Shown in pieces: positions 11,010 to 19,040 of a DNA stretch of 64,000 nucleotides. Below the pieces are notes generated by a model that was not told the DNA's origin, did not search any database, and was given only the letters and a program-made list of their open reading frames with translations. Every line of letters begins with the position of its first letter. The stretch's first letter is position 1. A program made the position numbers and the translations under genes. This DNA is from Sulfitobacter sp. M39 (GTDB lineage: Bacteria > Pseudomonadota > Alphaproteobacteria > Rhodobacterales > Rhodobacteraceae): contig NZ_WMDZ01000001.1 in NCBI RefSeq assembly GCF_021735935.1, positions 2,852,001 through 2,916,000 of the forward strand, in the 5' to 3' direction.

Positions 11010-11036
11010 TTAGCACTCAGCCCTGCCGAGTGCTAA
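11010..11036 (-). promoter_or_regulatory. CIRCE operator (HrcA site) of groESL
   Basis: TTAGCACTC (11010-11018), a 9-base spacer, then GAGTGCTAA (11028-11036). Both arms match the CIRCE consensus exactly. It lies between the promoter and groES, so HrcA would block initiation or early transcription in the absence of heat stress. Confidence 0.96.
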
Positions 11037-11043
11037 CGAGGGA

Positions 11044-11072
11044 TAGCTAAGGATGTGCACGGCCCTAGTCAA
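11044..11072 (-). promoter_or_regulatory. Sigma70-like promoter of groESL
   Basis: On the minus strand, TTGACT (11072-11067) and TAGCTA (11049-11044) are separated by exactly 17 bases. The CIRCE operator begins 7 bases downstream of the -10, which fits HrcA repression of this promoter. Confidence 0.7.
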
Positions 11073-11122
11073 CCACGGTAATTTGAAAAATTTTAGCCAA
11101 CTTGCCCCGTGGCCCAAGCAGG

Positions 11123-11803
11123 CTAGTCCGACCCGAGCACCCGCCCCGCAGCGGAAACGGCTTCGGCACCTGTCGGGGTCAGGCCGTATATGCCTGTTTC
11201 GATCTTTTCAAACCATCCGTAGTGATTGTCGCGCATCATGGCGGTTGCCCGCTGAACCTGGGTTTCGCGCGCGACATGGGCACCTTTACTGGCCCCTGCC
11301 TCGAACAGGTACATCGCGAGCTTCAGCGCATCCTGCCGATAGGCGGTGACCAGCCCTGCCCGCGTTTGCCCGCCGTCATTCGGGTCACCCTGACGCCGTG
11401 CGAATTCACGCAGCAACCGCGCCTGCCGTTTGGCGCTTTTGCGCGGCGCATAGGGGCCCGGATCGCAATGCACCTCAACCAGACCATCCTTCAGCCGCAC
11501 GGTGATCAACCCCAACCCCAAACGCCGCGCCAGCGCTGTGTTATCCTTGACCGCCTTGGCAAAACGTTTGCCCGGCTGACGTGCGACCGCCAGATAGACA
11601 TCATCGCTGACCGACAGACGCGCGATACATTGGTGAAACAGCGCGAGGCTAAAGCCCAGCTTCAGCTCTACCACCACCGGCGGCTCTGCCCCGCGAACAG
11701 CCACGACATCGGCCGCCCCCACCTCTGACTTCACGACATAGCCCTGATCCTCGAGAAAGGATTTGATCGGCGGGTAAAGGTCGGTTTCGCGCGGATTTGT
11801 CAT
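11123..11803 (-). CDS. DUF2161 family protein, PD-(D/E)XK nuclease-like fold
   Basis: A 226-residue cytoplasmic protein. The N-terminal half carries a PD-(D/E)XK-type signature: E27 followed by GAADVVAV (D33) and VVVELKLG (E46-x-K48). The C-terminal part (residues ~140-226) looks like a winged-helix domain (YGWFEKIETGIYGLTPTGAEAV). Such proteins are annotated as DUF2161 phosphodiesterases in alphaproteobacteria. No partner gene is adjacent; it is divergent from ppaC. Enzymatic activity is inferred from the motif only. Confidence 0.84.
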   Translation of the reverse strand: MTNPRETDLYPPIKSFLEDQGYVVKSEVGAADVVAVRGAEPPVVVELKLGFSLALFHQCIARLSVSDDVYLAVARQPGKRFAKAVKDNTALARRLGLGLITVRLKDGLVEVHCDPGPYAPRKSAKRQARLLREFARRQGDPNDGGQTRAGLVTAYRQDALKLAMYLFEAGASKGAHVARETQVQRATAMMRDNHYGWFEKIETGIYGLTPTGAEAVSAAGRVLGSD

Positions 11804-11935
11804 GGGTGCAGTGCTACCAGCTTTGCCCCGCTGCTGAGAACCCCAAAGCCGCGGCTATCAGGCAGGTGGTGACAACTGCGCCAACCAACCATATAAGGCG
11901 CGCAAATCAACACTCTCCCACTGCAGGACATTCCT

Positions 11936-12856
11936 ATGACAACGCTTGTTTTTGGCCATAAATCCCCCGACACCGACAGCACCGGCAGCCCGATCATCTG
12001 GGCATGGTACCTGAATGAAATCAAAGGCGTCGACGCCGCCCCCGCCCTGTTGGGCGAGCCTAACACCGAAGCGCTGTTCATGCTGGACCACTGGAAGCTG
12101 GACAAGCCGCAGATCATCGACGACGTGCAAGCCGACCAGCCCGTTGTGATCGTTGACACCAACAACCCTGCCGAGCTGCCCGCCAGCATCAATGACGCGG
12201 ACATCACCGCCATCATCGACCACCACCGTCTGGTGGGCGGGCTTGAAACCAAAGGCCCCGTCAACATCGTGATGGAGACGCTCGCTTGCACCGCGACGAT
12301 CATGTACAAGATGATCGGTGATGACATGGCGCAGATGCCCACCAATATCAAAGGCGCGATGCTGACCTGCATCCTGTCCGACACGCTGGAATTCCGCAGC
12401 CCGACCACAACGCAAGAAGACACCGCCATCGCCCACGCGCTGGCCAAGGATCTGGGTGTCGACATCGCTGAATACGCGGCGCAGATGTTTGCGGCGAAAT
12501 CCGACGTTTCGTCTTTCTCCGAGGCAGAACTGCTGCGCATGGATTCGAAAGAGTACGAAGTCGACGGCAAGAAATTCCGCGTTTCCGTTCTGGAAACTAC
12601 ATCGCCCGCAGCCGTGCTGGACCGCAAAGACGCGCTGATGGCCGCAATGCCCGGCGTTGCCACAGACGACGGGGCCGATCAGGTATTGCTCTTCGTTGTC
12701 GACATCCTGAACGAAGAAGCCACCATGCTGATCCCCAACGACTTTACCAAGTCTGTGGCAGAGAAAAGCTTTGGCGCGACCGTCACCGGTGACAGCGTTG
12801 TCCTGCCCGGTGTGATGAGCCGTAAAAAGCAGATCATCCCGAACATCAAAGTCTAA
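11936..12856 (+). CDS. ppaC: Manganese-dependent (family II) inorganic pyrophosphatase
   Basis: Hydrolyses pyrophosphate in the cytoplasm. The 306-residue DHH-family protein shows GHKSPDTDS (His8, Asp12, Asp14), DTNNP (Asp74), the DHH motif (Asp95-His96-His97), and a C-terminal DHHA2 domain ending in SRKKQIIP with the substrate-binding basic residues. It is a single-gene unit followed by a strong terminator. Family II enzymes are commonest in Firmicutes and patchy in alphaproteobacteria. Confidence 0.95.
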   Translation: MTTLVFGHKSPDTDSTGSPIIWAWYLNEIKGVDAAPALLGEPNTEALFMLDHWKLDKPQIIDDVQADQPVVIVDTNNPAELPASINDADITAIIDHHRLVGGLETKGPVNIVMETLACTATIMYKMIGDDMAQMPTNIKGAMLTCILSDTLEFRSPTTTQEDTAIAHALAKDLGVDIAEYAAQMFAAKSDVSSFSEAELLRMDSKEYEVDGKKFRVSVLETTSPAAVLDRKDALMAAMPGVATDDGADQVLLFVVDILNEEATMLIPNDFTKSVAEKSFGATVTGDSVVLPGVMSRKKQIIPNIKV

Positions 12857-12899
12857 TCAGACCTATCTGGCTCCCCCGCTTGGCGGGGGGCATAAACGC

Positions 12900-12929
12900 A
12901 AAAGGCCCCCTGAGATCAGGGGGCCTTTT
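12900..12929. terminator. Strong bidirectional intrinsic terminator
   Basis: A 14-bp perfect stem (AAAAGGCCCCCTGA paired with its complement, 12900-12913 and 12916-12929) with a 2-base gap at the centre. A-run and T-run flank it symmetrically. It serves ppaC on + and the AhpD-like gene on -. Confidence 0.9.
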
Positions 12930-12962
12930 GTCATTTCAGCGCAGCGCCGAAGCGCGAAGGGC

Positions 12963-13529
12963 TTATACCTTCAATGGGGTATCGCCGCGCTCCCAAGCCA
13001 GCGGCTTGAATACTTCGTCGACGGGCGTCTGCGCGACGTGGTTCACGTAGTTGGAAATGGTTTTCTGCGCCATCCCAAGGATCACATCCAGCACCGCACG
13101 GTGGCCATAGCCCGCGTCAAAGAACGCTTTCATCTGATCGTCAGACACGTTGCCGCGCTGGCGGAACATTTGGACGGTAAAGGTGCGCAGCGCTTCCAGC
13201 TTGGGTGTCGGCAGCGCGGTTTCGTTGCGCAGCGCGTCAGAGATTTCGTCCGATACCTTCATCATCTTGGCGATACCTGTGTGCGCGGGCACGCAGTAGT
13301 GGCATTCGTTCTCGACGTTGATCGCCTGCCAGACAACGGTCAGCTCTTCCGCGTCAAAATCAGTTTCGGTGAACAGCTTGTGCAGCACCTGATAGCCTTC
13401 GTAAGCCTGTGGGCTTTCGGCCAGAACCTTGTGCAAACCGGGCAGACGGCCAAAGGCCTTTTGCGACTGCTCAAGCAGCGGCTTGGAGGCTTCGGGTGCG
13501 GTATCAAGATCGTGAGATGGGAAGGACAT
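12963..13529 (-). CDS. Carboxymuconolactone decarboxylase / AhpD-like family protein
   Basis: A 188-residue cytoplasmic helical protein with the AhpD-type redox motif ENECHYCVPAHT (E-x2-C-x2-C-x3-H), the arrangement used by alkylhydroperoxidases. An AGGAG-like site precedes the ATG. It is divergent from a TetR regulator, and the shared 100-base gap holds two palindromes, so it is probably the regulator's target. A role in detoxifying peroxides or electrophiles is inferred from the CxxC motif; it could also be a different CMD-family enzyme. Confidence 0.87.
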   Translation of the reverse strand: MSFPSHDLDTAPEASKPLLEQSQKAFGRLPGLHKVLAESPQAYEGYQVLHKLFTETDFDAEELTVVWQAINVENECHYCVPAHTGIAKMMKVSDEISDALRNETALPTPKLEALRTFTVQMFRQRGNVSDDQMKAFFDAGYGHRAVLDVILGMAQKTISNYVNHVAQTPVDEVFKPLAWERGDTPLKV

Positions 13530-13574
13530 GGAAAAGCTCCTGTGAATGTTTCGCTAAAGTACATTTAGGGTTTA

Positions 13575-13590
13575 TTGAGCGATCACTCAA
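13575..13590. promoter_or_regulatory. TetR-type operator 1
   Basis: Palindrome TTGAGCGATCACTCAA, with perfect 5-base arms TTGAG/CTCAA. It lies in the gap between the AhpD-like gene and the TetR gene, 24 bp from an almost identical second site. It is likely bound by the adjacent regulator. Confidence 0.72.
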
Positions 13591-13598
13591 GTATATAA

Positions 13599-13614
13599 TT
13601 GAGCAATCATTCAA
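13599..13614. promoter_or_regulatory. TetR-type operator 2
   Basis: TTGAGCAATCATTCAA, differing from operator 1 at two positions. A TATAAT at 13594-13599 lies between the two sites, so bound repressor would cover the promoter. The regulator's ATG is 15 bases downstream. Confidence 0.72.
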
Positions 13615-13628
13615 GAAAAGGTGATCCC

Positions 13629-14201
13629 ATGCCCCGCAAACCCAGCTATGACCGTGAAGATCTGATCGAACGCGCCCGCGATCTGTTCTGGCAACGCGGT
13701 TGGGCGGGCACGTCGCTGAAGGACCTGGAGGCGAGCTTGCAGATGAAACCGGGCAGCTTTTATGCAGCGTTCGGGTCAAAGGATGCGCTGTTCGAACTGG
13801 CGCTTGATCGCTACGCCGCCGACGGGTCAGAGCGGATGAAGACCCTTGCCCGCGACGAAGGCCCCCTGCCCGCGCTACAAAAATTCCCCTGCATGGTTAT
13901 CTCGAATGACACCGCACCGGCCAAAGCCTGCATGCTGTCGAAAACCCTGCTTGAACTACAAGCCCACCGTCATCCGCTGGCGCAAAAGGCAAACGCCCAT
14001 CTGCTGAAGATGGAGCAGATGTTCGCAGAGCTGTTTTCCCAAGCCCAAGCAGTCGGTGACATCAGCACCGAACACGATCCGCGCAGTCTGGCGCGGCGCT
14101 ACCAGTCCGATGTGCTGGGGCTGCGCGTCTCTGCGGAACGTGAGGGGGTGGATGCCGCCGCCATCGCGGGCGAAATCGCGGACGGGTTGGCGCGGCTCTG
14201 A
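13629..14201 (+). CDS. TetR/AcrR family transcriptional repressor
   Basis: A 190-residue DNA-binding dimer. The N-terminal TetR helix-turn-helix covers residues ~8-55 (LIERARDLFWQRGWAGTSLKDLE...GSFYAAFGSKDALF). The C-terminal ligand domain contains a Cys (KACMLSKT). ATG 13629 with AAAAGG upstream is preferred to the TTG at 13599, which lies inside an operator. It probably represses itself and the divergent AhpD-like gene through the two palindromes. The inducer is unknown, plausibly an electrophile or oxidant. Confidence 0.92.
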   Translation: MPRKPSYDREDLIERARDLFWQRGWAGTSLKDLEASLQMKPGSFYAAFGSKDALFELALDRYAADGSERMKTLARDEGPLPALQKFPCMVISNDTAPAKACMLSKTLLELQAHRHPLAQKANAHLLKMEQMFAELFSQAQAVGDISTEHDPRSLARRYQSDVLGLRVSAEREGVDAAAIAGEIADGLARL

Positions 14202-14299
14202 CGCGCATCACGGCGCGGGCCTGTTGCGCTGCCCAGTTGCCCCGCGGGGGGATGTGTGCTTTCTGCGGTGCAAAGCTCTTGCAGATTGGAAAGCGGCCC

Positions 14300-15172
14300 A
14301 TGACCCAGATTATCAGTAACCTTTTCGAAATCTCTGACCGCTATGACGCCTTATTCGTCGACCTTTGGGGCTGCGTCCACGACGGGGTCAAGGCGCTGCC
14401 GGATGCCGTCACCGCGCTGCAAGCCTATCGCAACGGCGGCGGCAAGGTGGTGCTGGTCACAAATTCCCCCCGCCCCCGCGACGGCGTGATCAAACAGCTG
14501 GCGCAATTCGGCGTACCGGATGATGCGTGGGACGATATTGCCACCTCGGGCGATTCTGCGCGCACGGCGATGTATCGCGGCATGGTGGGCACGCAGGTCT
14601 GGCACCTTGGCCCGCCCACGGACAAACACTTCTTTGATCCCAGCGACGTGCTTGATGATCCTGTCGATATCCAGCGCGTTGATCTGGAAGACGCGGAAGG
14701 CATCGTTTGCACCGGCCCGTTCGATCCCTCCGAAGACCCCTCCGTGCTGCGCCCGCAACTGCTTTATGCCAAGCAAAAGGGGCTCAAGCTGCTTTGCGCG
14801 AACCCTGATATTGTGGTCGACCGTGGCGATGTGCGCGAATGGTGCGCCGGTGCCATCGCGGCGCTTTATACCGAGATGGGCGGGGAAAGCCTGTATTTTG
14901 GCAAGCCGCACCCGCCGATCTATGATCTGGCCCGCCGCAAGCTCTATGCGTTGGACAAGGACATCACCGATAGTGGCATTCTCGCCATCGGCGACGGCAT
15001 CCATACCGATGTCAAAGGGGCCATGGGCGAGGATATCGATTCGCTTTTCATCTCTGGCGGTCTGGCCGCGCGGGAAACCGAAACGCAGACCCAGCCCGAT
15101 CCCGAGGCGCTAACCCGTTATCTGGAAAAGGAAACATCGGCTCCGACCTACACAATTGGACACCTACGCTGA
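14300..15172 (+). CDS. HAD-superfamily hydrolase, subfamily IIA (TIGR01459-like)
   Basis: A 290-residue cytoplasmic phosphatase-like protein. HAD motif I is FVDLWGCVHDG; this family has W where most HAD enzymes have the second Asp. Motif II is LVTNSPRP, and motifs III/IV are around FGKPHPPIY and AIGDGIHTDVKGA. The arrangement matches the NagD-like IIA class and the family seen across Rhodobacterales. Start at 14300 gives MTQIISNLFE. Substrate is unknown. Whether the altered motif I permits normal catalysis is uncertain. Confidence 0.87.
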   Translation: MTQIISNLFEISDRYDALFVDLWGCVHDGVKALPDAVTALQAYRNGGGKVVLVTNSPRPRDGVIKQLAQFGVPDDAWDDIATSGDSARTAMYRGMVGTQVWHLGPPTDKHFFDPSDVLDDPVDIQRVDLEDAEGIVCTGPFDPSEDPSVLRPQLLYAKQKGLKLLCANPDIVVDRGDVREWCAGAIAALYTEMGGESLYFGKPHPPIYDLARRKLYALDKDITDSGILAIGDGIHTDVKGAMGEDIDSLFISGGLAARETETQTQPDPEALTRYLEKETSAPTYTIGHLR

Positions 15173-15262
15173 CCTACTTTTTCCTTGCGTTTCTGCGCCT
15201 GCAAAGTAATTAAGTTTCACACCAGATAAAACTGGCGTCACTTTATTACTGAAAGGGCTGGC

Positions 15263-15706
15263 ATGTTGGATAATCTGCCCCGTGGAACGATCTGTATTGA
15301 AGATATCGAAATGGGCATGACGCGCTATCTGCGCAAGGTCATCACCGACGAAGACATCGAGATGTTCGCGCAAGTGTCCACTGATCGTAATCCGGTCCAT
15401 CTGGATGACGCCTATGCGCAGGACACGATCTTTGAGGGACGGATTGCCCACGGCATGCTGACTGCTGGCCTGATCTCTGCCGTGATCGGAGAGCAGCTGC
15501 CGGGGCATGGCACCGTCTACATGGCGCAGTCGCTCAAGTTTCTGGCCCCCGTGCGCCCCGGCGATCTGGTCTATGCCGAGGTGAAGGTCACCAATATCGA
15601 ATTCGACAAGCGCCGTGTAAAACTGGATTGCCACTGTGCGATTGATGGCAAAAAGGTCCTAATTGGCGAAGCAACCGTTCTGGCCCCGTCGCGCAAGTTC
15701 GACTGA
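15263..15706 (+). CDS. MaoC-like dehydratase / (R)-specific enoyl-CoA hydratase
   Basis: A 147-residue hot-dog-fold protein. The hydratase signature is STDRNPVHLDD (Asp and His catalytic pair), followed by GRIAHGML. PhaJ-type proteins of this size hydrate trans-2-enoyl-CoA to (R)-3-hydroxyacyl-CoA. That could feed polyhydroxyalkanoate synthesis, and phaA/phaB are elsewhere in the window, but the specific substrate is inference. It is a single gene with a GAAAGGG-like ribosome-binding site. Confidence 0.88.
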   Translation: MLDNLPRGTICIEDIEMGMTRYLRKVITDEDIEMFAQVSTDRNPVHLDDAYAQDTIFEGRIAHGMLTAGLISAVIGEQLPGHGTVYMAQSLKFLAPVRPGDLVYAEVKVTNIEFDKRRVKLDCHCAIDGKKVLIGEATVLAPSRKFD

Positions 15707-15811
15707 CGACACCCCTGCGACCAGCCCCCGCCCCACGACGCTGCGGTTTTTCGGTACCGTGACCCGCCCCGCTGCTTGTCAGCACCTGCAGAGGGGGCTA
15801 CCACCAAGCGC

Positions 15812-16744
15812 ATGGAAATCATTCGCGACTATCAATTTGTATCCGCTTCCGATCAGGGGGCGACCGCCGCTATTGGCAATTTCGACGGCGTGCATCTGGG
15901 GCATCGGTCGGTCATCGATATGGCCCGTGCCGCCCTGCCCGACGCGCCCTTGGGCGTAGTCACATTCGAGCCACACCCCCGCGAATATTTCGCCCCCGAC
16001 GCCCCGCCCTTCCGCCTGATGGGCGCAGAGGCGCGCGCGCACCAGCTGCAAAAGATCGGCGTCGATAAGCTTTATGAGCTGGGGTTCGATGCCGCGCTGT
16101 CTGGCCTCAGCCCCCACGCCTTTGCGCAAGAAGTGATCGTTGATGGTCTGGGCCTGCGCCATGTGGTCGTGGGCGCGGACTTCCGCTTTGGCAAGGCGCG
16201 CGCGGGCACGGCTGAACAGTTGCAGGCCTTCGGTGCCGAGATGGGGTTCGGCGTGACCATCGCGCCGCTGATGGCGAAGGGCCCTGATACCGTGTCTTCG
16301 ACCGCGATCCGCAACGCACTGTCAGAGGCACGCCCCCGCGACGCCGCCGCGATGCTGGGCCATTGGCACCGCGTTGAAGGCCCGATCCTACACGGTGAAA
16401 AGCGCGGCCGTGAACTGGGCTACCCGACGGCGAATATGTCGATCGACGGGCTGCACCCGCCAGCCTTTGGCGTATATGCGGTGCTTGTCGATGTGCTTGA
16501 AGGGCCGCAGGCAGGGCGCTACCACGGCGTCGCCAGCCTTGGCGTGCGCCCGATGTTCGGCGAGAACAAGGCCAACCTCGAGACATTCATCTTCGACTTC
16601 AAAGGCGATCTTTACGGCAAGCATGTCTCGGTCGCGCTGGTCGACCACCTGCGCGGCGAAGAGAAATTCGACAGTCTTGAAGCGTTGATCACCCAGATGG
16701 ATGCGGACAGCGCGCACGCCCGCAGCATTCTGGCCGCGCTATGA
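15812..16744 (+). CDS. ribF: Bifunctional riboflavin kinase / FAD synthetase
   Basis: Makes FMN from riboflavin and FAD from FMN. At 310 residues from ATG 15812 it has the family length; a TTG at 15776 would add 12 residues without supporting features. The N-terminal adenylyltransferase motif is GNFDGVHLGH. The C-terminal riboflavin kinase domain carries RGRELGYPTANM. The 3' end overlaps the next gene ATGA-style (4 bases), so ribF, ycgN-like and the aldolase form a coupled operon. Confidence 0.95.
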   Translation: MEIIRDYQFVSASDQGATAAIGNFDGVHLGHRSVIDMARAALPDAPLGVVTFEPHPREYFAPDAPPFRLMGAEARAHQLQKIGVDKLYELGFDAALSGLSPHAFAQEVIVDGLGLRHVVVGADFRFGKARAGTAEQLQAFGAEMGFGVTIAPLMAKGPDTVSSTAIRNALSEARPRDAAAMLGHWHRVEGPILHGEKRGRELGYPTANMSIDGLHPPAFGVYAVLVDVLEGPQAGRYHGVASLGVRPMFGENKANLETFIFDFKGDLYGKHVSVALVDHLRGEEKFDSLEALITQMDADSAHARSILAAL

Positions 16745-17211
16745 CCGATCCGATTGCCGCCAAAGGTCTTGCCAAACGGTTCTGGGAAAAGAAGCCGCTC
16801 ACCAAGATGTCGCAAGACGAATGGGAAGCGCTGTGTGACGGTTGCGGAAAATGCTGCCTAAACAAGCTTGAAGACGAAGACACCGAAGAAGTCGCCCTGA
16901 CCCGCGTGGCCTGCCGCCTGCTGGATGATGCGACCTGCCGGTGCAGCCACTACGAAAACCGGCACCAGTTCGTGCCCGACTGCATCGTTCTGAAGCCCGA
17001 CAATCTGGATACCCACGCCTATTGGATGCCGCTGACCTGCGCCTATCGGCTGCTGTGGCAGGGCAAGCCGCTGTATGACTGGCACCCGCTGATCAGCGGT
17101 GACCCTGATAGCGTACACCGCGCGGGGATTTCGGTGCAGAATAACACCGTCTCGGAATTCGACACCCCGTTCGAGGAATGGGAAGACCACATCATCGAGG
17201 AGCCAACCTGA
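16741..17211 (+). CDS. YcgN/UPF0260 cysteine-cluster protein
   Basis: A 156-residue cytoplasmic protein of the UPF0260 family. It has a conserved cysteine-rich segment, CDGCGKCCLNK, followed by CRLLDDATCRCSHY and VPDC. This suggests binding of a metal or Fe-S cluster, though the function is unknown. It overlaps ribF by 4 bases and the downstream aldolase by one base (TGATG), so it is translationally coupled to both. Confidence 0.9.
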   Translation: MTDPIAAKGLAKRFWEKKPLTKMSQDEWEALCDGCGKCCLNKLEDEDTEEVALTRVACRLLDDATCRCSHYENRHQFVPDCIVLKPDNLDTHAYWMPLTCAYRLLWQGKPLYDWHPLISGDPDSVHRAGISVQNNTVSEFDTPFEEWEDHIIEEPT

Positions 17212-18248
17212 TGTTTTTTGCCTCTGACAACGCGGGCCCTGTTCACCCTCAGATCATGAACCGTCTGGCACAGGCAAACACCGGACACGCGATGCCCTAT
17301 GGCAACGATCCCATCATGGACGAAGTCCGCGACGCGATCCGCTCCGCGTTCGAGGCACCCGAGGCCGCGGTCTATCTGGTCGCAACCGGCACCGCTGCCA
17401 ATGCGCTCGCGCTGGCGTGCTATACCCAGCCGTGGCAGACGATCTTTTGCTCGGTCACCTCGCATATCCACGAAGACGAATGCAACGCGCCCGAGTTCTA
17501 TGCAGGTGCCGCCAAACTGACCGTGGTTGAGACAGAAGACAAGATGACGCCCGCGGCGCTGACAAAGGCGATCGAGAAACACCCCGAGGGCAATGTACAT
17601 GGCGCGCAGCGCGGGCCGGTGTCGATCACGCAGGTGACCGAACGCGGCTCTGTCCACTCGCTAAAAGAGCTGAACGCCCTTACCGCCGTTGCCAAACGCT
17701 ATGACCTGCCGGTGCATCTGGACGGAGCGCGCTTTGCCAATGCGCTGGTTGCCTTGGGCTGCACGCCCGCAGAAATGACGTGGAAAGCGGGCGTTGATGT
17801 TGTCAGCTTTGGCGGCACCAAAAACGGCTGTATGGGTGTCGAGGCGGTGATCTTCTTTGACCCCGCCAAGGCTTGGGAGTTCGAGCTGCGGCGCAAACGC
17901 GGGGCGCATCTGTTTTCCAAACACCGGTTCCTGTCTGCGCAGATGGCGGGCTATATGCAGGGTGATTTGTGGAAGACGACTGCCGCCCGGGCCAATGACA
18001 ACGCGCGCCATCTGACGGATGGGCTGCGCGCTGCGGGCGCGACAATGCTGCATAAACCCGACGCCAATATGATCTTTGCCAAATGGCCCCGCCGCATCCA
18101 CCAGAAGCTGCATGATGCGGGGGCGAAATACTATGTCATGGATGGCCCGTTAGAGGGCGACGACCCCAATGAGCCCTTATCGGCGCGGTTGGTCTGTGAC
18201 TGGTCGATCGGCACAGAGGCAATCGACCAGTTCCTATCGTATTTCTGA
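17211..18248 (+). CDS. ltaE: Low-specificity L-threonine aldolase (beta-eliminating lyase family)
   Basis: A 345-residue PLP enzyme of fold type I that cleaves threonine to glycine and acetaldehyde. Visible are FASDNAGPVHP at the start, GTAANALAL, the PLP Asp region PVHLDGARFANAL, and the Schiff-base lysine in SFGGTKNG. The start at 17211 overlaps the ycgN-like stop (TGATG). Other beta-eliminating lyases share this fold, so the substrate is likely but not proven. Confidence 0.9.
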   Translation: MFFASDNAGPVHPQIMNRLAQANTGHAMPYGNDPIMDEVRDAIRSAFEAPEAAVYLVATGTAANALALACYTQPWQTIFCSVTSHIHEDECNAPEFYAGAAKLTVVETEDKMTPAALTKAIEKHPEGNVHGAQRGPVSITQVTERGSVHSLKELNALTAVAKRYDLPVHLDGARFANALVALGCTPAEMTWKAGVDVVSFGGTKNGCMGVEAVIFFDPAKAWEFELRRKRGAHLFSKHRFLSAQMAGYMQGDLWKTTAARANDNARHLTDGLRAAGATMLHKPDANMIFAKWPRRIHQKLHDAGAKYYVMDGPLEGDDPNEPLSARLVCDWSIGTEAIDQFLSYF

Positions 18249-18251
18249 CGG

Positions 18252-19040
18252 CTATACCGCTTCGAGAAAGTTGCGGATTTCAGCGGCAACGGCCTGCGGG
18301 TGCGTGATCGGAGCCATGTGCCCCGCCCCCTCGATCGCCTTGCGTGTCACGTTCGGCAAACGGCGGGCGATGGACGTGCTGATCGCATCCACCATATCCG
18401 CCGATGTGCCCCCCTCCATCAACAGCACGGGCATCGCGGCGCGGGCGAATTTGCCCGGCTCTAGCAGCCCGGCATTGTCGTCCCGCAAGAACGGCTGGCT
18501 GGCGGGCACATAATGGATCCGGTCGGCCATGTACTGGCGCAGCTTTTCCGGCGTCTGTTCCCATCCGCTACCGTCGCCCCAGCCGGTGTTGAAGATGCGC
18601 GCAGCCTCCATCCGGTCGCCCGCGTCAAAAGCCGCATCGAACCCGCCGGAGTTGCGATCCGCGGCCGCCACCCGCTCCGGATCGTCAGCCAGGGCGGCCG
18701 CGAAATAGACCGGTTCGATCATCGTCAGGCTGCGCACCAGTTCGGGGTTCTCGATGGCAATCCGCAAGCCGATCGTCGCGCCAAAAGAATGGCCGATAAT
18801 ATCAATCGGTTCGGTCACCAGGTCCCGCACCAGATCGGTCGCCTGGGCATGGAGATCCCCCTGCCCGTCCCAATCGGCGGATTTACCATGAGAGGGCAGA
18901 TCGGGGCAAAGCAGCGTTAGTTCATCCGCCAACACCTCGCCCACGCCGCGCCACGCGCCGGAATGGGCAAGCGTGCAGTGAACAGCCAACGCGTGCCGCG
19001 GGCCATGCCCGAATTGCCGTGTATATAAACCTGAACTCAC
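18252..19040 (-). CDS. Alpha/beta hydrolase
   Basis: A 262-residue cytoplasmic hydrolase. It has the nucleophile elbow GHSFGA (Ser), an acid in the cap-side segment, and the catalytic His in EGAGHMAPITHP. LLCPDLPSHGKS is the usual oxyanion-side loop. It lies 3 bases from the convergent aldolase and overlaps the upstream isomerase gene by 4 bases (ATGA), so it is the second gene of a two-gene operon. Substrate is unknown; pairing with a GST-kappa-like isomerase hints at aromatic or xenobiotic breakdown. Confidence 0.88.
   Translation of the reverse strand: MSSGLYTRQFGHGPRHALAVHCTLAHSGAWRGVGEVLADELTLLCPDLPSHGKSADWDGQGDLHAQATDLVRDLVTEPIDIIGHSFGATIGLRIAIENPELVRSLTMIEPVYFAAALADDPERVAAADRNSGGFDAAFDAGDRMEAARIFNTGWGDGSGWEQTPEKLRQYMADRIHYVPASQPFLRDDNAGLLEPGKFARAAMPVLLMEGGTSADMVDAISTSIARRLPNVTRKAIEGAGHMAPITHPQAVAAEIRNFLEAV

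Noticed and set aside
12870..12892. Short GC-rich hairpin (CCCCCGC...GCGGGGG) before the ppaC terminator
   Set aside because: It lacks a T-run and lies just before the much stronger terminator at 12900-12929, so it adds no clear function.
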